From contig JADHUX010000013.1 in the NCBI GenBank assembly GCA_016784285.1, positions 1-9,111 on the forward strand: a stretch of 9,111 bases of DNA, read 5' to 3'. This stretch comes from Parcubacteria group bacterium (GTDB lineage Bacteria > Patescibacteriota > Minisyncoccia > Phycocordibacterales > UBA2163). The translations under genes were made by a program, and so were the position numbers. Below, piece by piece: positions 1-5,679 of the stretch; the first letter of the stretch is position 1, and each line of letters starts with the position of its first letter. The notes below the pieces were generated by a model. The model was not told the origin of the DNA, did not search any database, and saw only the letters and a program-made list of their open reading frames with translations.

Positions 1-1
1 T

Positions 2-622
2 TTAGGGATAATTTCAGATCCAGATGGAAGTAAGAAGGTTCAAGTATTTGATTCACCATTATCAGTGTGGCAGTCTCAGTGGCCCACAGGAGACAAGATA
101 GCTCTTACTACAAATCCATCGGCTAATACTTCAGGCTACTTATATTTCTTAAATACAAATACAGAAAAACTTGAAAAGGTCCTCTCTGGAGTACGTGGTC
201 TTACAACTCTAGTAAATGAAGATAGAACTCAAGTACTTTTCACACATAATGAATCAAACAGATTATTACTTAGTATTTTAGACATAGAGTCAGATGAGGT
301 CACAGATTTACCAATCTGGACACTAGCAGAAAAATGTATATGGAGTAATATAAATAACGATATAATATACTGTGGTGTACCAAACACCGTACCTGCAGGT
401 ACAGATCTGGATAGGTGGTATCAAGGATTAACCTCTTTTTCAGACAGTATCTGGATGATTGATACACAAACACAAACAGCTAATATGCTCATTAATCTTG
501 CAGATGTATCAAGAGAAGAGATAGACACAATCAAATTTGTTTTGTCTCCCGAGGAAGATTATCTATTTTTCGTTAATAAAAAAGATTCTAATTTATGGCA
601 ATTAAAATTAAACAATCTCTAG
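2..622 (+). CDS. WD40-like beta-propeller protein, C-terminal part (5' end outside window)
   Basis: The frame is open from the first complete codon of the window, so the true start lies upstream and about 206 codons are visible. The protein alternates short beta-strand-like hydrophobic segments with polar turns. Recurrent blade-like pieces such as YLYFLNTNTEKLEKV, LLLSILDIESDEV, SIWMIDTQTQTANML and YLFFVNKKDSNLWQLKL resemble PD40/WD40-like propeller strands. The block CIWSNINNDIIYCGVPNTVP followed by DRWYQGLTSFSDSIW matches, from memory, the end of a propeller protein common in Parcubacteria. These proteins usually carry an N-terminal membrane anchor, which would be upstream and cannot be seen. 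The function is unknown; an extracytoplasmic scaffold is a guess. Its stop codon lies 2 nt from the stop of the convergent jag gene, with no clear terminator between them. Confidence 0.75.
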   Translation, partial: LGIISDPDGSKKVQVFDSPLSVWQSQWPTGDKIALTTNPSANTSGYLYFLNTNTEKLEKVLSGVRGLTTLVNEDRTQVLFTHNESNRLLLSILDIESDEVTDLPIWTLAEKCIWSNINNDIIYCGVPNTVPAGTDLDRWYQGLTSFSDSIWMIDTQTQTANMLINLADVSREEIDTIKFVLSPEEDYLFFVNKKDSNLWQLKLNNL

Positions 623-624
623 AT

Positions 625-1137
625 TTATAAAACTTTATTAGAAAGTTGCTTACTGTTTGCATTGTATTTAAATATAATTCTTCTCGTTTTGCCTTCTCCT
701 TTTGATTCTGTTTTTATTTCATTATCATCTACAAATAGAGAATGTATTATCATACGCTCGTATGCATTCATTGGCGACATCTCCACGTCAGATTTAAATG
801 CTTTGGCACGCCCAGCAAGTACTAAAGCTTCATCTTTAAGCTTCTCTATCTTTTGTTTATTATAACCATTTATATCTATAAGAAATTGAGGAGTATCTTG
901 TGGTAATTTCTTATCAATGATTCTTTTTATTATATAGTTGATAGCACGAAGACCTTCTCCGTTGTTACCTATAAGGATCCCAGAGTCCTTCGTATTAATA
1001 AGTATTATTGGGTATGACTCATTCTCAAGTATTTCTATTTCGTCAAATTCTACTGCTAGTTTTTCTAAGAAATTTATTATTATTATTTTTATTTTATCGT
1101 ACTGTGTGTTTTGTGTTTTTATTTCCTCACTTATCAT
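625..1137 (-). CDS. jag: Jag/KhpB (EloR-like) RNA-binding protein with KH and R3H domains, no Jag_N domain
   Basis: This 170-residue protein contains a KH-II domain with the RNA-binding GxxG loop (GNNG, residues 57-60, in GILIGNNGEGLRAINYIIKRI minus its last residue) and a C-terminal R3H domain with R128 and H132 in the block SPMNAYERMIIHSLF, followed by the family-typical ending TESKGEGKTRRIIF. This is the Jag/SpoIIIJ-associated protein, called KhpB or EloR in Firmicutes, where it binds RNA and affects cell elongation and division. The roughly 50-residue N-terminal Jag_N domain of Firmicute versions is missing; only about 15 polar residues precede the KH fold. The start ATG overlaps the yidC stop as ATGA, so translation is very likely coupled and both genes share the yidC promoter. 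The yidC-jag order is conserved across bacteria. Identification is firm; the cellular role here is inferred. Confidence 0.93.
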   Translation of the reverse strand: MISEEIKTQNTQYDKIKIIIINFLEKLAVEFDEIEILENESYPIILINTKDSGILIGNNGEGLRAINYIIKRIIDKKLPQDTPQFLIDINGYNKQKIEKLKDEALVLAGRAKAFKSDVEMSPMNAYERMIIHSLFVDDNEIKTESKGEGKTRRIIFKYNANSKQLSNKVL

Positions 1138-1901
1138 GCTTTTTCTACATTAGTAGGAACTACAGTAGAGTCTTCTTTGTATTTATTTTTTATAGTTTTT
1201 CTAACATAGATTTCTTGTCCGATTGCAAACAGGTTGCTTGTTGTCCAATATATAGCAACGGCAGCTGATATAGCATAAGCAATTGAAAATACTATAATAG
1301 GCATTACATAACGCATTTGTATATGAAAACTTCTTGCGAGGTCGTCTTTAAGAGTTGTTTTACCAGAACGAGCTTTAAGTGGAGGAAGAGAGTATTTGAT
1401 TTGGAAGTATTGTGTAACACCTGCAAATAATGCAAATAAAATACTTTTTGCAGATACATCTATAAGACCTAAGAAATTCATATTGATTGAGTCTGGTATA
1501 GGTGTAAAAGAGTAAAGTATGTCCATATTTATCTCAGGAAGTCCTCCCCGTAAAAATACCCAATAAAGAGCAAAAATAACAGGTATTTGTATAAGTACTA
1601 AAAGAAAACCAGAAAAAGGATTTACACCTTTTTCTTTATAAAGTGCCATTGTCTGACGAGCTTGTTCTTGTTTATCTTCTTTGTGTGTTTCTTTGAGCTT
1701 GGTTATTTCTGGTTCGAGCTGTTTTACAGCAAGTTGAGTCTTTACCATCTTTAAAGAGAAGGGGAATAATATAAGCTTCACCACCACTGTTACTAGGATT
1801 ACAGCGATACCTACATCTATAAATGGCACTGTATCAAGTAAGAAAATAAGCCCATTATATATAGGATTAAAAAATACTGTGTTAAAAATTTCCCCAATCA
1901 T
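1134..1901 (-). CDS. yidC: YidC/Oxa1 family membrane protein insertase (short form)
   Basis: YidC inserts and folds membrane proteins, alone or with SecYEG. This 255-residue form lacks the large periplasmic P1 domain of Gram-negative YidC and lacks a lipoprotein cysteine. Predicted parts are a hydrophobic N-terminus (about 5-26), TM1 (28-50), a charged cytoplasmic hairpin (51-93), TM2 (95-117, with the family motif NPFSGFLLVLIQIPVIFALY), TM3 (about 150-169) and TM4-5 (198-229, with IYWTTSNLF). The hydrophilic groove residue usually seen as Arg in TM1 (LTxxVRLxLxP) is Lys42 here (TVVVKLILFPF), so the positive charge is kept. The C-terminus is basic then acidic. The gene overlaps jag by 4 nt. 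The usual rpmH-rnpA neighbours are replaced upstream by a TrpR-like regulator. A TTGAAT-17-TATAAT promoter ends 6 nt before the ATG. Confidence 0.95.
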   Translation of the reverse strand: MIGEIFNTVFFNPIYNGLIFLLDTVPFIDVGIAVILVTVVVKLILFPFSLKMVKTQLAVKQLEPEITKLKETHKEDKQEQARQTMALYKEKGVNPFSGFLLVLIQIPVIFALYWVFLRGGLPEINMDILYSFTPIPDSINMNFLGLIDVSAKSILFALFAGVTQYFQIKYSLPPLKARSGKTTLKDDLARSFHIQMRYVMPIIVFSIAYAISAAVAIYWTTSNLFAIGQEIYVRKTIKNKYKEDSTVVPTNVEKA

Positions 1902-1907
1902 TTTTGT

Positions 1908-1936
1908 ATTATACTTTAACTAGCACATAGATTCAA
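1908..1936 (-). promoter_or_regulatory. Sigma70-type promoter of yidC-jag, leaderless type
   Basis: On the minus strand there is a -35 box TTGAAT (1931-1936), a 17-bp spacer and a consensus -10 box TATAAT (1908-1913). Only 6 nt separate the -10 from the yidC ATG, so transcription would begin at or next to the start codon. The spacer contains CTAGTTAA (1916-1923), which resembles the CTAGTTAG half-sites of the nearby palindromes and may be a weak additional regulator site. No Shine-Dalgarno sequence is present. Prediction from sequence only. Confidence 0.6.
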
Positions 1937-1949
1937 GATTTCTTGTTAT

Positions 1950-1995
1950 AAAAAATAATCCTAACTAGTCCAGTTAACTGGACTAGTTAGGATTA
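1950..1995 (-). terminator. Possible intrinsic terminator of the trpR-like gene
   Basis: Read on the minus strand, the 40-bp palindrome is followed directly by six T residues (complement of 1950-1955). As RNA it could fold into a long stem of up to about 18 bp, closing on a tight loop made from the central GTTAAC, and then a U-tract. It begins 19 nt after the regulator's stop codon. The stem is AT-rich for a terminator and the same palindrome in copy 2 is not at a gene end, so terminator activity may be secondary to operator function. Confidence 0.5.
1956..1995. repeat. 40-bp perfect palindrome, copy 1 of a pair flanking the trpR-like gene
   Basis: The sequence reads identically on both strands over 40 bp, centred at 1975/1976. 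Its inner 32 bp (half-site CCTAACTAGTCCAGTT plus its complement) is identical to copy 2 at 2479-2510, while the outer flanks differ. The core combines ACTAGT on both sides with a central GTTAAC, the same elements found in the E. coli trp operator. It lies 19 bp after the trpR-like stop and 20 bp upstream of the yidC -35 box. It could be an operator, a terminator hairpin, or both. Confidence 0.85.
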
Positions 1996-2014
1996 AGAAT
2001 ATTTAAGTATAAAC

Positions 2015-2455
2015 TTATTTAATTCTTTTTTGCTCAATTTCGTCAAGGAATTTCCATCTATTTTTTCCTCTTGGTGGTATTCGCATACCCAACATAACAT
2101 CAAGCCAGATTGAGAAATTCGTTGATAATGCACCGGTAGATTTTTTTGAAGAATTTTGTAATTGAGAAATAATAAAATCAAATTCTCCATCTTCTAAATC
2201 ATTTTTGATTTTAGCAATAGTTGTTCTACTTACTTTTAGTATATTCATTATTGTAGAATAGCTTTGTTTTTTGTGGAGCATTATCATAATTGCTAGTCGT
2301 TTTGCAAACATCTTCTTTTCTGTATCTGTAAGCATTTCATTAATAAACCTCTCTGAACTTTGTTTGGTTTTGATATTTGCAATATGCGCAATAAGTAGCT
2401 CGCTAATGCGAGAGAGTGTCTTAGGTTTTAGAGGTCTTTTTGATACGTACACCAT
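2015..2455 (-). CDS. TrpR/YerC-YecD superfamily DNA-binding regulator
   Basis: This 146-residue protein has the Trp-repressor-type helical fold signature. Residues 42-60 (LTDTEKKMFAKRLAIMIML) match the TrpR 'LTpdEreal..R..I...L' helix, and 63-88 (KQSYSTIMNILKVSRTTIAKIKNDLE) form the helix-turn-helix, with VSRTTIAKI as recognition helix. The N-terminal 30 residues are basic, and a C-terminal extension (about 95-146) contains MRIPPRGKNRWKFLDE, which TrpR lacks. Nothing here indicates tryptophan binding, and no trp biosynthesis genes are nearby, so the effector is unknown. The gene is flanked by two perfect palindromes; the upstream one contains its -35 box, which strongly suggests autorepression. 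It stands between tig and yidC, each with its own signals. DNA-binding function is well supported; targets and ligand are inferred. Confidence 0.85.
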   Translation of the reverse strand: MVYVSKRPLKPKTLSRISELLIAHIANIKTKQSSERFINEMLTDTEKKMFAKRLAIMIMLHKKQSYSTIMNILKVSRTTIAKIKNDLEDGEFDFIISQLQNSSKKSTGALSTNFSIWLDVMLGMRIPPRGKNRWKFLDEIEQKRIK

Positions 2456-2462
2456 ATGAGTG

Positions 2463-2491
2463 ATTATACTAATTAAAACCTAACTAGTCCA
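2463..2491 (-). promoter_or_regulatory. Promoter of the trpR-like gene, overlapping palindrome copy 2
   Basis: On the minus strand there is a consensus -10 box TATAAT (2463-2468), a 17-bp spacer and a -35 box TGGACT (2486-2491, four of six matches to TTGACA). The -35 lies inside the 34-bp palindrome at 2478-2511, so a protein bound there would block RNA polymerase. The -10 ends 7 nt before the ATG, so the transcript would be leaderless or nearly so. Confidence 0.6.
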
Positions 2492-2511
2492 GTTAACTGG
2501 ACTAGTTAGGT
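2478..2511. promoter_or_regulatory. 34-bp perfect palindrome, copy 2: probable autoregulatory operator
   Basis: This is a perfect 34-bp palindrome centred at 2494/2495, identical over 32 bp to copy 1 (1960-1991). It lies 22 bp upstream of the trpR-like start codon and covers the predicted -35 box. Core elements are ACTAGT, TCCA, GTTAAC, TGGA and ACTAGT. The length and symmetry suit a dimeric, possibly tandem-binding, TrpR-type repressor. Only four T residues follow it on the minus strand and none on the plus strand, so it is a poor terminator. Confidence 0.65.
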
Positions 2512-2577
2512 GAGGAGTAAGAAGAGTTAGATATATGATGCTAGATGTATCGGGAATTAATTGAAAGTAATCTTCAC

Positions 2578-2620
2578 AAAAAAAGGGTTAGTAGCCAACG
2601 TCTGACTGCTAACCCTTTTT
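2578..2620 (-). terminator. Intrinsic terminator of tig
   Basis: A stem formed by GGGTTAGCAG and CTACTAACCC (minus strand) has one A-C mismatch, a loop of about 12 nt, an A-run before it and seven T residues after it. It begins 1 nt beyond the tig stop codon. On the plus strand the mismatch becomes a G-U pair and five T residues follow, so it could also work in the other direction. Confidence 0.85.
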
Positions 2621-2621
2621 G

Positions 2622-3674
2622 TTATTTTTGTTCTTCTAAGAGTTGGAAGACTTTTTCATTAGTTAAAACTGACTCTATGTAGACACGGACGTTTTCTGGT
2701 TTAGCATCTTTATAGTGTTCTAATATATGATCCACTTCTTTTTTTATGTCTTCTTCTGGAACTTTTATCTCTTCAGCTATAGAGATTTTGTTAAGTATAA
2801 GCTGTAGTTTAGCTCGTTTTTCTGCATCTAGTTTCCACTCTACTCTTAGACTTTCTTCTGTTTTCTTTATTTTCTCAAGATATTCTTCAAACTTTATATT
2901 CATCTTAGCTACATCGTCTTTAAACTGTGCTAGCATTTTATCAAGCTCACTTTCTACAAGGATAGCAGGTATCTCTATTTTAGTTTCTTCTATAATGGCT
3001 TCTATGATCTCTGCTCGTCTTTTCTCTTTTGCTTTCATCTGCTTTTCTTTAGAAAGATTTTCTTTGATCTTTACTTTAAAGTCAGCAAGGTCTTTAAAAT
3101 CGCCAAGAGTTTTTACAAATTCATCTGTAAGCTCTACTGGTTTTTTTTCTTCATCTTTTTCTTTGCCATCTGGGGAATTCTTTTTTTGCCCAGCTATACC
3201 TTTTTTGATTTGTTCTAGCATTTCGTCCAGCTCTTTGTCTGTTACAGTTCCAGCGTCTTTAGTTATAGTTACTTTCCCAGCTATTTTTTTATAGTCAGGG
3301 AGAGTAAACTCTGGCATTAGAGCAGTTTTAATCTTAAACTCTACTGGATTATTTGGTGCAAGTTTAGTAATAGAAACTTCTGGTCTTCCTATTACAGCAA
3401 GCTTTTCATCTTTTATGATATCTGGATATATATCAGCTAAGGCCATCTGTACTTGCTCCTCAAGTATTACTTGCTCGCCAATTTTACCAAGTAAAACACT
3501 TTCAGGTACATGTCCTTCACGAAAACCATCAATCTTAATGTTTTTACCAAGCTTTTTAACTGCGCTTTCTTTATATTTTGAGATAATTTCTTGTGGTATC
3601 TGAGCTTTGATTTCTACTTCAGAATTATCCTTTTTTTCTATCTCAAGATTTGTATAAGTTTTTATTGTAGTCAT
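2622..3674 (-). CDS. tig: Trigger factor chaperone lacking the FKBP-type PPIase domain
   Basis: Trigger factor binds the ribosome exit tunnel and shields nascent chains. The N-terminal ribosome-binding domain (1-112) has the docking signature at 50-57 as GFREGHVP, a variant of GFRxGKxP. The family-typical stretch EFKIKTALMPEFTLPDYKKI follows at 112-131. Where E. coli has a PPIase domain of roughly 100 residues, this protein has only a short lysine/glutamate-rich linker (about 160-180), running straight into the LTDEFVKTLGDFKDLADFK segment of the C-terminal arm domain (182-350). Total length is 350 residues against 432 in E. coli, and the shortfall is explained by the missing domain. The frame is intact, so this is a natural domain loss and not a frameshift. 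The gene has its own terminator and probably its own promoter. The start ATG is the only good one at the domain edge. Confidence 0.93.
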   Translation of the reverse strand: MTTIKTYTNLEIEKKDNSEVEIKAQIPQEIISKYKESAVKKLGKNIKIDGFREGHVPESVLLGKIGEQVILEEQVQMALADIYPDIIKDEKLAVIGRPEVSITKLAPNNPVEFKIKTALMPEFTLPDYKKIAGKVTITKDAGTVTDKELDEMLEQIKKGIAGQKKNSPDGKEKDEEKKPVELTDEFVKTLGDFKDLADFKVKIKENLSKEKQMKAKEKRRAEIIEAIIEETKIEIPAILVESELDKMLAQFKDDVAKMNIKFEEYLEKIKKTEESLRVEWKLDAEKRAKLQLILNKISIAEEIKVPEEDIKKEVDHILEHYKDAKPENVRVYIESVLTNEKVFQLLEEQK

Positions 3675-3683
3675 AATTTTCGC

Positions 3684-3712
3684 AGTCTATCATATTTTTC
3701 TTATAAAGACAA
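3684..3712 (-). promoter_or_regulatory. Candidate promoter of tig
   Basis: On the minus strand, TTGTCT (3707-3712), a 17-bp spacer and TAGACT (3684-3689) precede the tig ATG by 9 nt. An alternative -10, TATGAT (3689-3694), has no good -35. Either choice gives a leader of only a few nucleotides. The -35 abuts the terminator hairpin of the preceding unit. Both boxes are imperfect. Confidence 0.35.
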
Positions 3713-3743
3713 AAGCCCTGCAGCTAAACGCTACAGGGCTTTT
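3711..3743 (-). terminator. Intrinsic terminator after the small single-TM protein gene
   Basis: On the minus strand a stem GCCCTGTAG / CTGCAGGGC (one G-U pair) with a 7-nt loop is bracketed by AAAA and TTTT. It lies 10 nt after the stop codon of the 123-residue membrane protein gene and just before the tig promoter region, so it separates two transcription units. Confidence 0.8.
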
Positions 3744-3753
3744 GAAAGGTTTA

Positions 3754-4125
3754 TTAGAGTCCAAGCTCTATGTCAATATTACCAAGCTCTGCGTCAAGAT
3801 CATCAAGATCTGTTAGGTTTAGGTCTGCTTCTATGTCTGTTATTTCATCAGAAGTACTTTGTACCTGTAAAGACTCTACAGATGTGTCTTGCTGGTTTAA
3901 GATTTCTTCAGGTGTTGTATTTTCTTGTGCTTGGCGTAGTTCTTCGTTGTTTATTTTACCACCCCAATAATACAGTCCTCCAAAGATGATTATAACTACT
4001 ATTATTGCAATACCTATAATAGGACCAACTGATTTTTTCTCAGCGTTCATTGTCTGTTGAGGTTGTTCTGACACTCCTTGCATATTTATCTCAGGTGAAT
4101 TATTTTGGTTAAAATTTTCTTCCAT
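3754..4125 (-). CDS. Small single-TM protein with acidic extracytoplasmic tail
   Basis: I do not recognise a named family. The 123-residue protein has an Asn/Gln-rich cytoplasmic head (1-29), a KK pair, one TM helix (34-54, GPIIGIAIIVVIIIFGGLYYW), then a polar segment and a strongly acidic tail (91-123) with the pattern TSDEITDIEADLNLTDLDDLDAELGNIDIEL cut here into DEITDIEADLNLTDL and DDLDAELGNIDIEL. By the positive-inside rule the tail should lie outside the cytoplasm. Tails of this IEADLN/TDL/LDAEL type recur, as far as I remember, in small parcubacterial proteins. The gene follows the secreted coiled-coil protein by 24 nt in the same direction and shares a terminator, so the two are likely co-transcribed and may work together at the cell surface. 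An acidic tail facing a lysine-rich partner is suggestive but unproven. Confidence 0.75.
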   Translation of the reverse strand: MEENFNQNNSPEINMQGVSEQPQQTMNAEKKSVGPIIGIAIIVVIIIFGGLYYWGGKINNEELRQAQENTTPEEILNQQDTSVESLQVQSTSDEITDIEADLNLTDLDDLDAELGNIDIELGL

Positions 4126-4149
4126 AATATATTTAAATTATTATATTAA

Positions 4150-5013
4150 TTACTCGTTGTCTTCATCTGTCTCTTCATCAGAAGACTGTGTATCGTCGTC
4201 ATTGTTCGACCCAACTGACGCTTTGACTTCCTTAATTGCTTCTACAAGTGCTCTATGCGCGCTCTTAACACTCTCTGTTGCACTTTTGATAAGTTCACGA
4301 ACTTTAGAGAATGATTCTTTTGGATTATCTGTATTGATAGCTCCTGCTACAGCGCCCTCTACTGCAGATATATCTGCTCGTGCTGAAGCGACTTCGTTTT
4401 TAGCTACTTCGAGTAGTCTTTTTGATTCAGACAAATCTATATCTCTATCAGCAAACTTCTCTTCTAGCTTTGTAATTCGTGACTCTATACGGTCTATCAT
4501 TTTTACCATTCTATCAAGTGCGGCATTTAGTCTTTTTATGATCCTCTTTACGTATGCATCAATCCGTTTTTGCGCTCGTTCATTAAGTTTTTCTTTCCTT
4601 TCCTCTCTTTTTTCAGCTAATTTCTCTTTTGTTTCAACTCGTTTTTCTTGCAGAGCTTCTCTTTTGTCGGAAAGATTATCTCGTGTATCAGAACTTCTTT
4701 TTTGTATATCTCTTTGTAGATTTCCTTTTTTCTCTTGCAAAGAAGCTTTTACTTCAGATCGTCTCTCTTGTATACCATCTCTTACTTCTACTCTTTTCTT
4801 TTGTATATCGTCTCTTATTTCAGTTTTAACTCTTACAGAAGGTTGTATTTGTACTACGTCCACCTTCTCAACTGAGTCGGTTGCAGAAGTATTACCAACT
4901 GAAACATCTGTATCATCTTGTGCATATACAAATGTAAAACTTGCAAAGAAAATCATTGCAAATATTGTAAATACGATAGGTAAGTATGTATTCAATGTTT
5001 TATTTTGTCCCAT
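4150..5013 (-). CDS. Secreted K/E/R-rich coiled-coil protein with hendecad repeats
   Basis: This 287-residue protein has an N-terminal signal peptide (hydrophobic 11-30, probable cleavage after VYA31), a short Thr/Ser/Asp linker and then a highly charged helix. Residues 67-150 fall into 11-residue units: RDDIQKKRVEV, RDGIQERRSEV, KASLQEKKGNL, QRDIQKRSSDT and RDNLSDKREAL, then a 7-residue unit (QEKRVET), then KEKLAEKREER and KEKLNERAQKR. Hendecads favour right-handed coiled coils. A second helical region (151-266) includes RIDAYVKRIIKRLNAALDRM, IESRITKLEEK and a final NPKESFSKVRELIKSATESV-type segment, and the protein ends in an acidic Asp/Glu tail. Similar proteins occur in other Parcubacteria to my recollection, with no assigned role. 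It may form a rod at the envelope surface. It is the first gene of a two-gene unit with the 123-residue membrane protein. Confidence 0.8.
   Translation of the reverse strand: MGQNKTLNTYLPIVFTIFAMIFFASFTFVYAQDDTDVSVGNTSATDSVEKVDVVQIQPSVRVKTEIRDDIQKKRVEVRDGIQERRSEVKASLQEKKGNLQRDIQKRSSDTRDNLSDKREALQEKRVETKEKLAEKREERKEKLNERAQKRIDAYVKRIIKRLNAALDRMVKMIDRIESRITKLEEKFADRDIDLSESKRLLEVAKNEVASARADISAVEGAVAGAINTDNPKESFSKVRELIKSATESVKSAHRALVEAIKEVKASVGSNNDDDTQSSDEETDEDNE
4564..4815 (-). repeat. Coding region of the 11-residue (33-bp) repeats
   Basis: Eight units encode residues 67-150 of the coiled-coil protein, seven of 11 residues and one of 7. Consensus is (R/K)(D/E)xL/IQxKRxxV. The DNA copies have diverged, so the periodicity is clear in the protein but not a perfect DNA tandem repeat. 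Confidence 0.7.
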
Positions 5014-5039
5014 ATATTTATTATCTACTTATTATTAAT

Positions 5040-5068
5040 ACTATATATTGTACTGATTATTATAACAA
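5040..5068 (-). promoter_or_regulatory. Candidate promoter of the coiled-coil/single-TM gene pair
   Basis: On the minus strand, TTGTTA (5063-5068), a 17-bp spacer and TATAGT (5040-5045) give a start about 20 nt before the ATG at 5013. The -35 overlaps the base of the ppa terminator stem. A second -10-like GATAAT (5020-5025) lies 6 nt before the ATG but has no -35. Confidence 0.4.
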
Positions 5069-5101
5069 AAAAATCTACTTTTTACAGTAGATTTTTTTGT
5101 T
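5064..5101 (-). terminator. Intrinsic terminator of nusA-ppa
   Basis: A perfect 16-bp stem (5064-5079 with 5086-5101) has a 6-nt loop, and each arm carries a run of seven A or T. It lies 14 nt after the ppa stop codon. The stem is symmetric and could also terminate plus-strand transcripts, but no plus-strand gene is present here. Confidence 0.9.
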
Positions 5102-5115
5102 GATAAGTTTTAGTT

Positions 5116-5652
5116 TTATTTACCAAATTTTTCTTCGTATAGTTTTACTGACTTGTCTATTGCTTGAATCGCAGCGTCTTTTTCTTTATATCCATGCACT
5201 GTTACTTTATCAGGGTCTTCTCTAAGTGTTTTATATGTTTCAAAAAAGTGTTTAAATTCTTTTAGAGAATGTTTGTTTATGTCTTTTAGTTCTTGTACGT
5301 CATCCCACCTTCTGTCATGCACTGGTACAGCTATGATTTTATTGTCTGATTCTCCAGAGTCTGTCATCTCCATCATTGCTATTGGACGTACTCTTACTAG
5401 TATCCCAGGGTTAAGAGGGAAGGTTGTTAATATGATTACATCAAGTGCGTCACCATCGTCCCAAAGTGTCTGTGGTGAAAATCCATAATCAAAAGGATAT
5501 GGAGCAGAAGAATAGTTTGCGCGATCTAGAGCAATCATTCCTGTTTCTTTGTCTATTTCGTATTTATTGTAAGATCCTTTTGGAATTTCAATGATAGCAT
5601 TGAATTCTTCAGGAACTTTTTTACCAAGTGATATGTCGTGCCAAAGGTTCAT
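5116..5652 (-). CDS. ppa: Family I inorganic pyrophosphatase
   Basis: The enzyme hydrolyses pyrophosphate to two phosphates in the cytoplasm, pulling nucleic acid synthesis forward. The 178-residue length is normal for bacterial family I. Active-site residues can be placed by comparison with E. coli PPase: E22, K30, E32 (KYE), R44, Y52, Y56, the metal-binding aspartates D66, D68 and D71 in DDGDALDV, then D98, D103 and K105 (MTDSGESDNK), and Y140-K141. The signature has Ala where Pro is more common (DGDALDV for DGDPLDV), a tolerated change. All catalytic positions appear intact. It lies 27 nt downstream of nusA on the same strand and is followed by a strong terminator, so nusA-ppa is probably one transcript. 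The ATG start precedes the standard N-terminus. Confidence 0.96.
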   Translation of the reverse strand: MNLWHDISLGKKVPEEFNAIIEIPKGSYNKYEIDKETGMIALDRANYSSAPYPFDYGFSPQTLWDDGDALDVIILTTFPLNPGILVRVRPIAMMEMTDSGESDNKIIAVPVHDRRWDDVQELKDINKHSLKEFKHFFETYKTLREDPDKVTVHGYKEKDAAIQAIDKSVKLYEEKFGK

Positions 5653-5679
5653 AATGTTTTTAATTTAATTTAATAATAT

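Noticed and set aside
631..647. AACTTT/AAAGTT hairpin as a terminator between the propeller gene and jag
   Set aside because: Only a 6-bp AT-rich stem, no T-run, and it lies inside the jag coding sequence.
1956..2511. Mobile element (MITE or transposon) reading of the palindrome-flanked regulator
   Set aside because: No transposase domain, no target-site duplication beside the palindromes, and the palindromes sit exactly at promoter and terminator positions, so regulation explains them better.
2746..3294. 182-codon plus-strand ORF opposite tig
   Set aside because: Low-complexity Ser-rich shadow of the trigger factor coding strand.
3591..3989. 132-codon plus-strand ORF across the tig start and the small membrane gene
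   Set aside because: It runs through two minus-strand genes, a terminator and a promoter region, and has no protein-like pattern.
4157..5038. 293-codon plus-strand ORF opposite the coiled-coil gene
   Set aside because: It is Ser/Leu/Phe-rich, as expected from the complement of Lys/Glu/Arg codons, has no domain, and the minus-strand protein has a signal peptide and regular 11-residue repeats.
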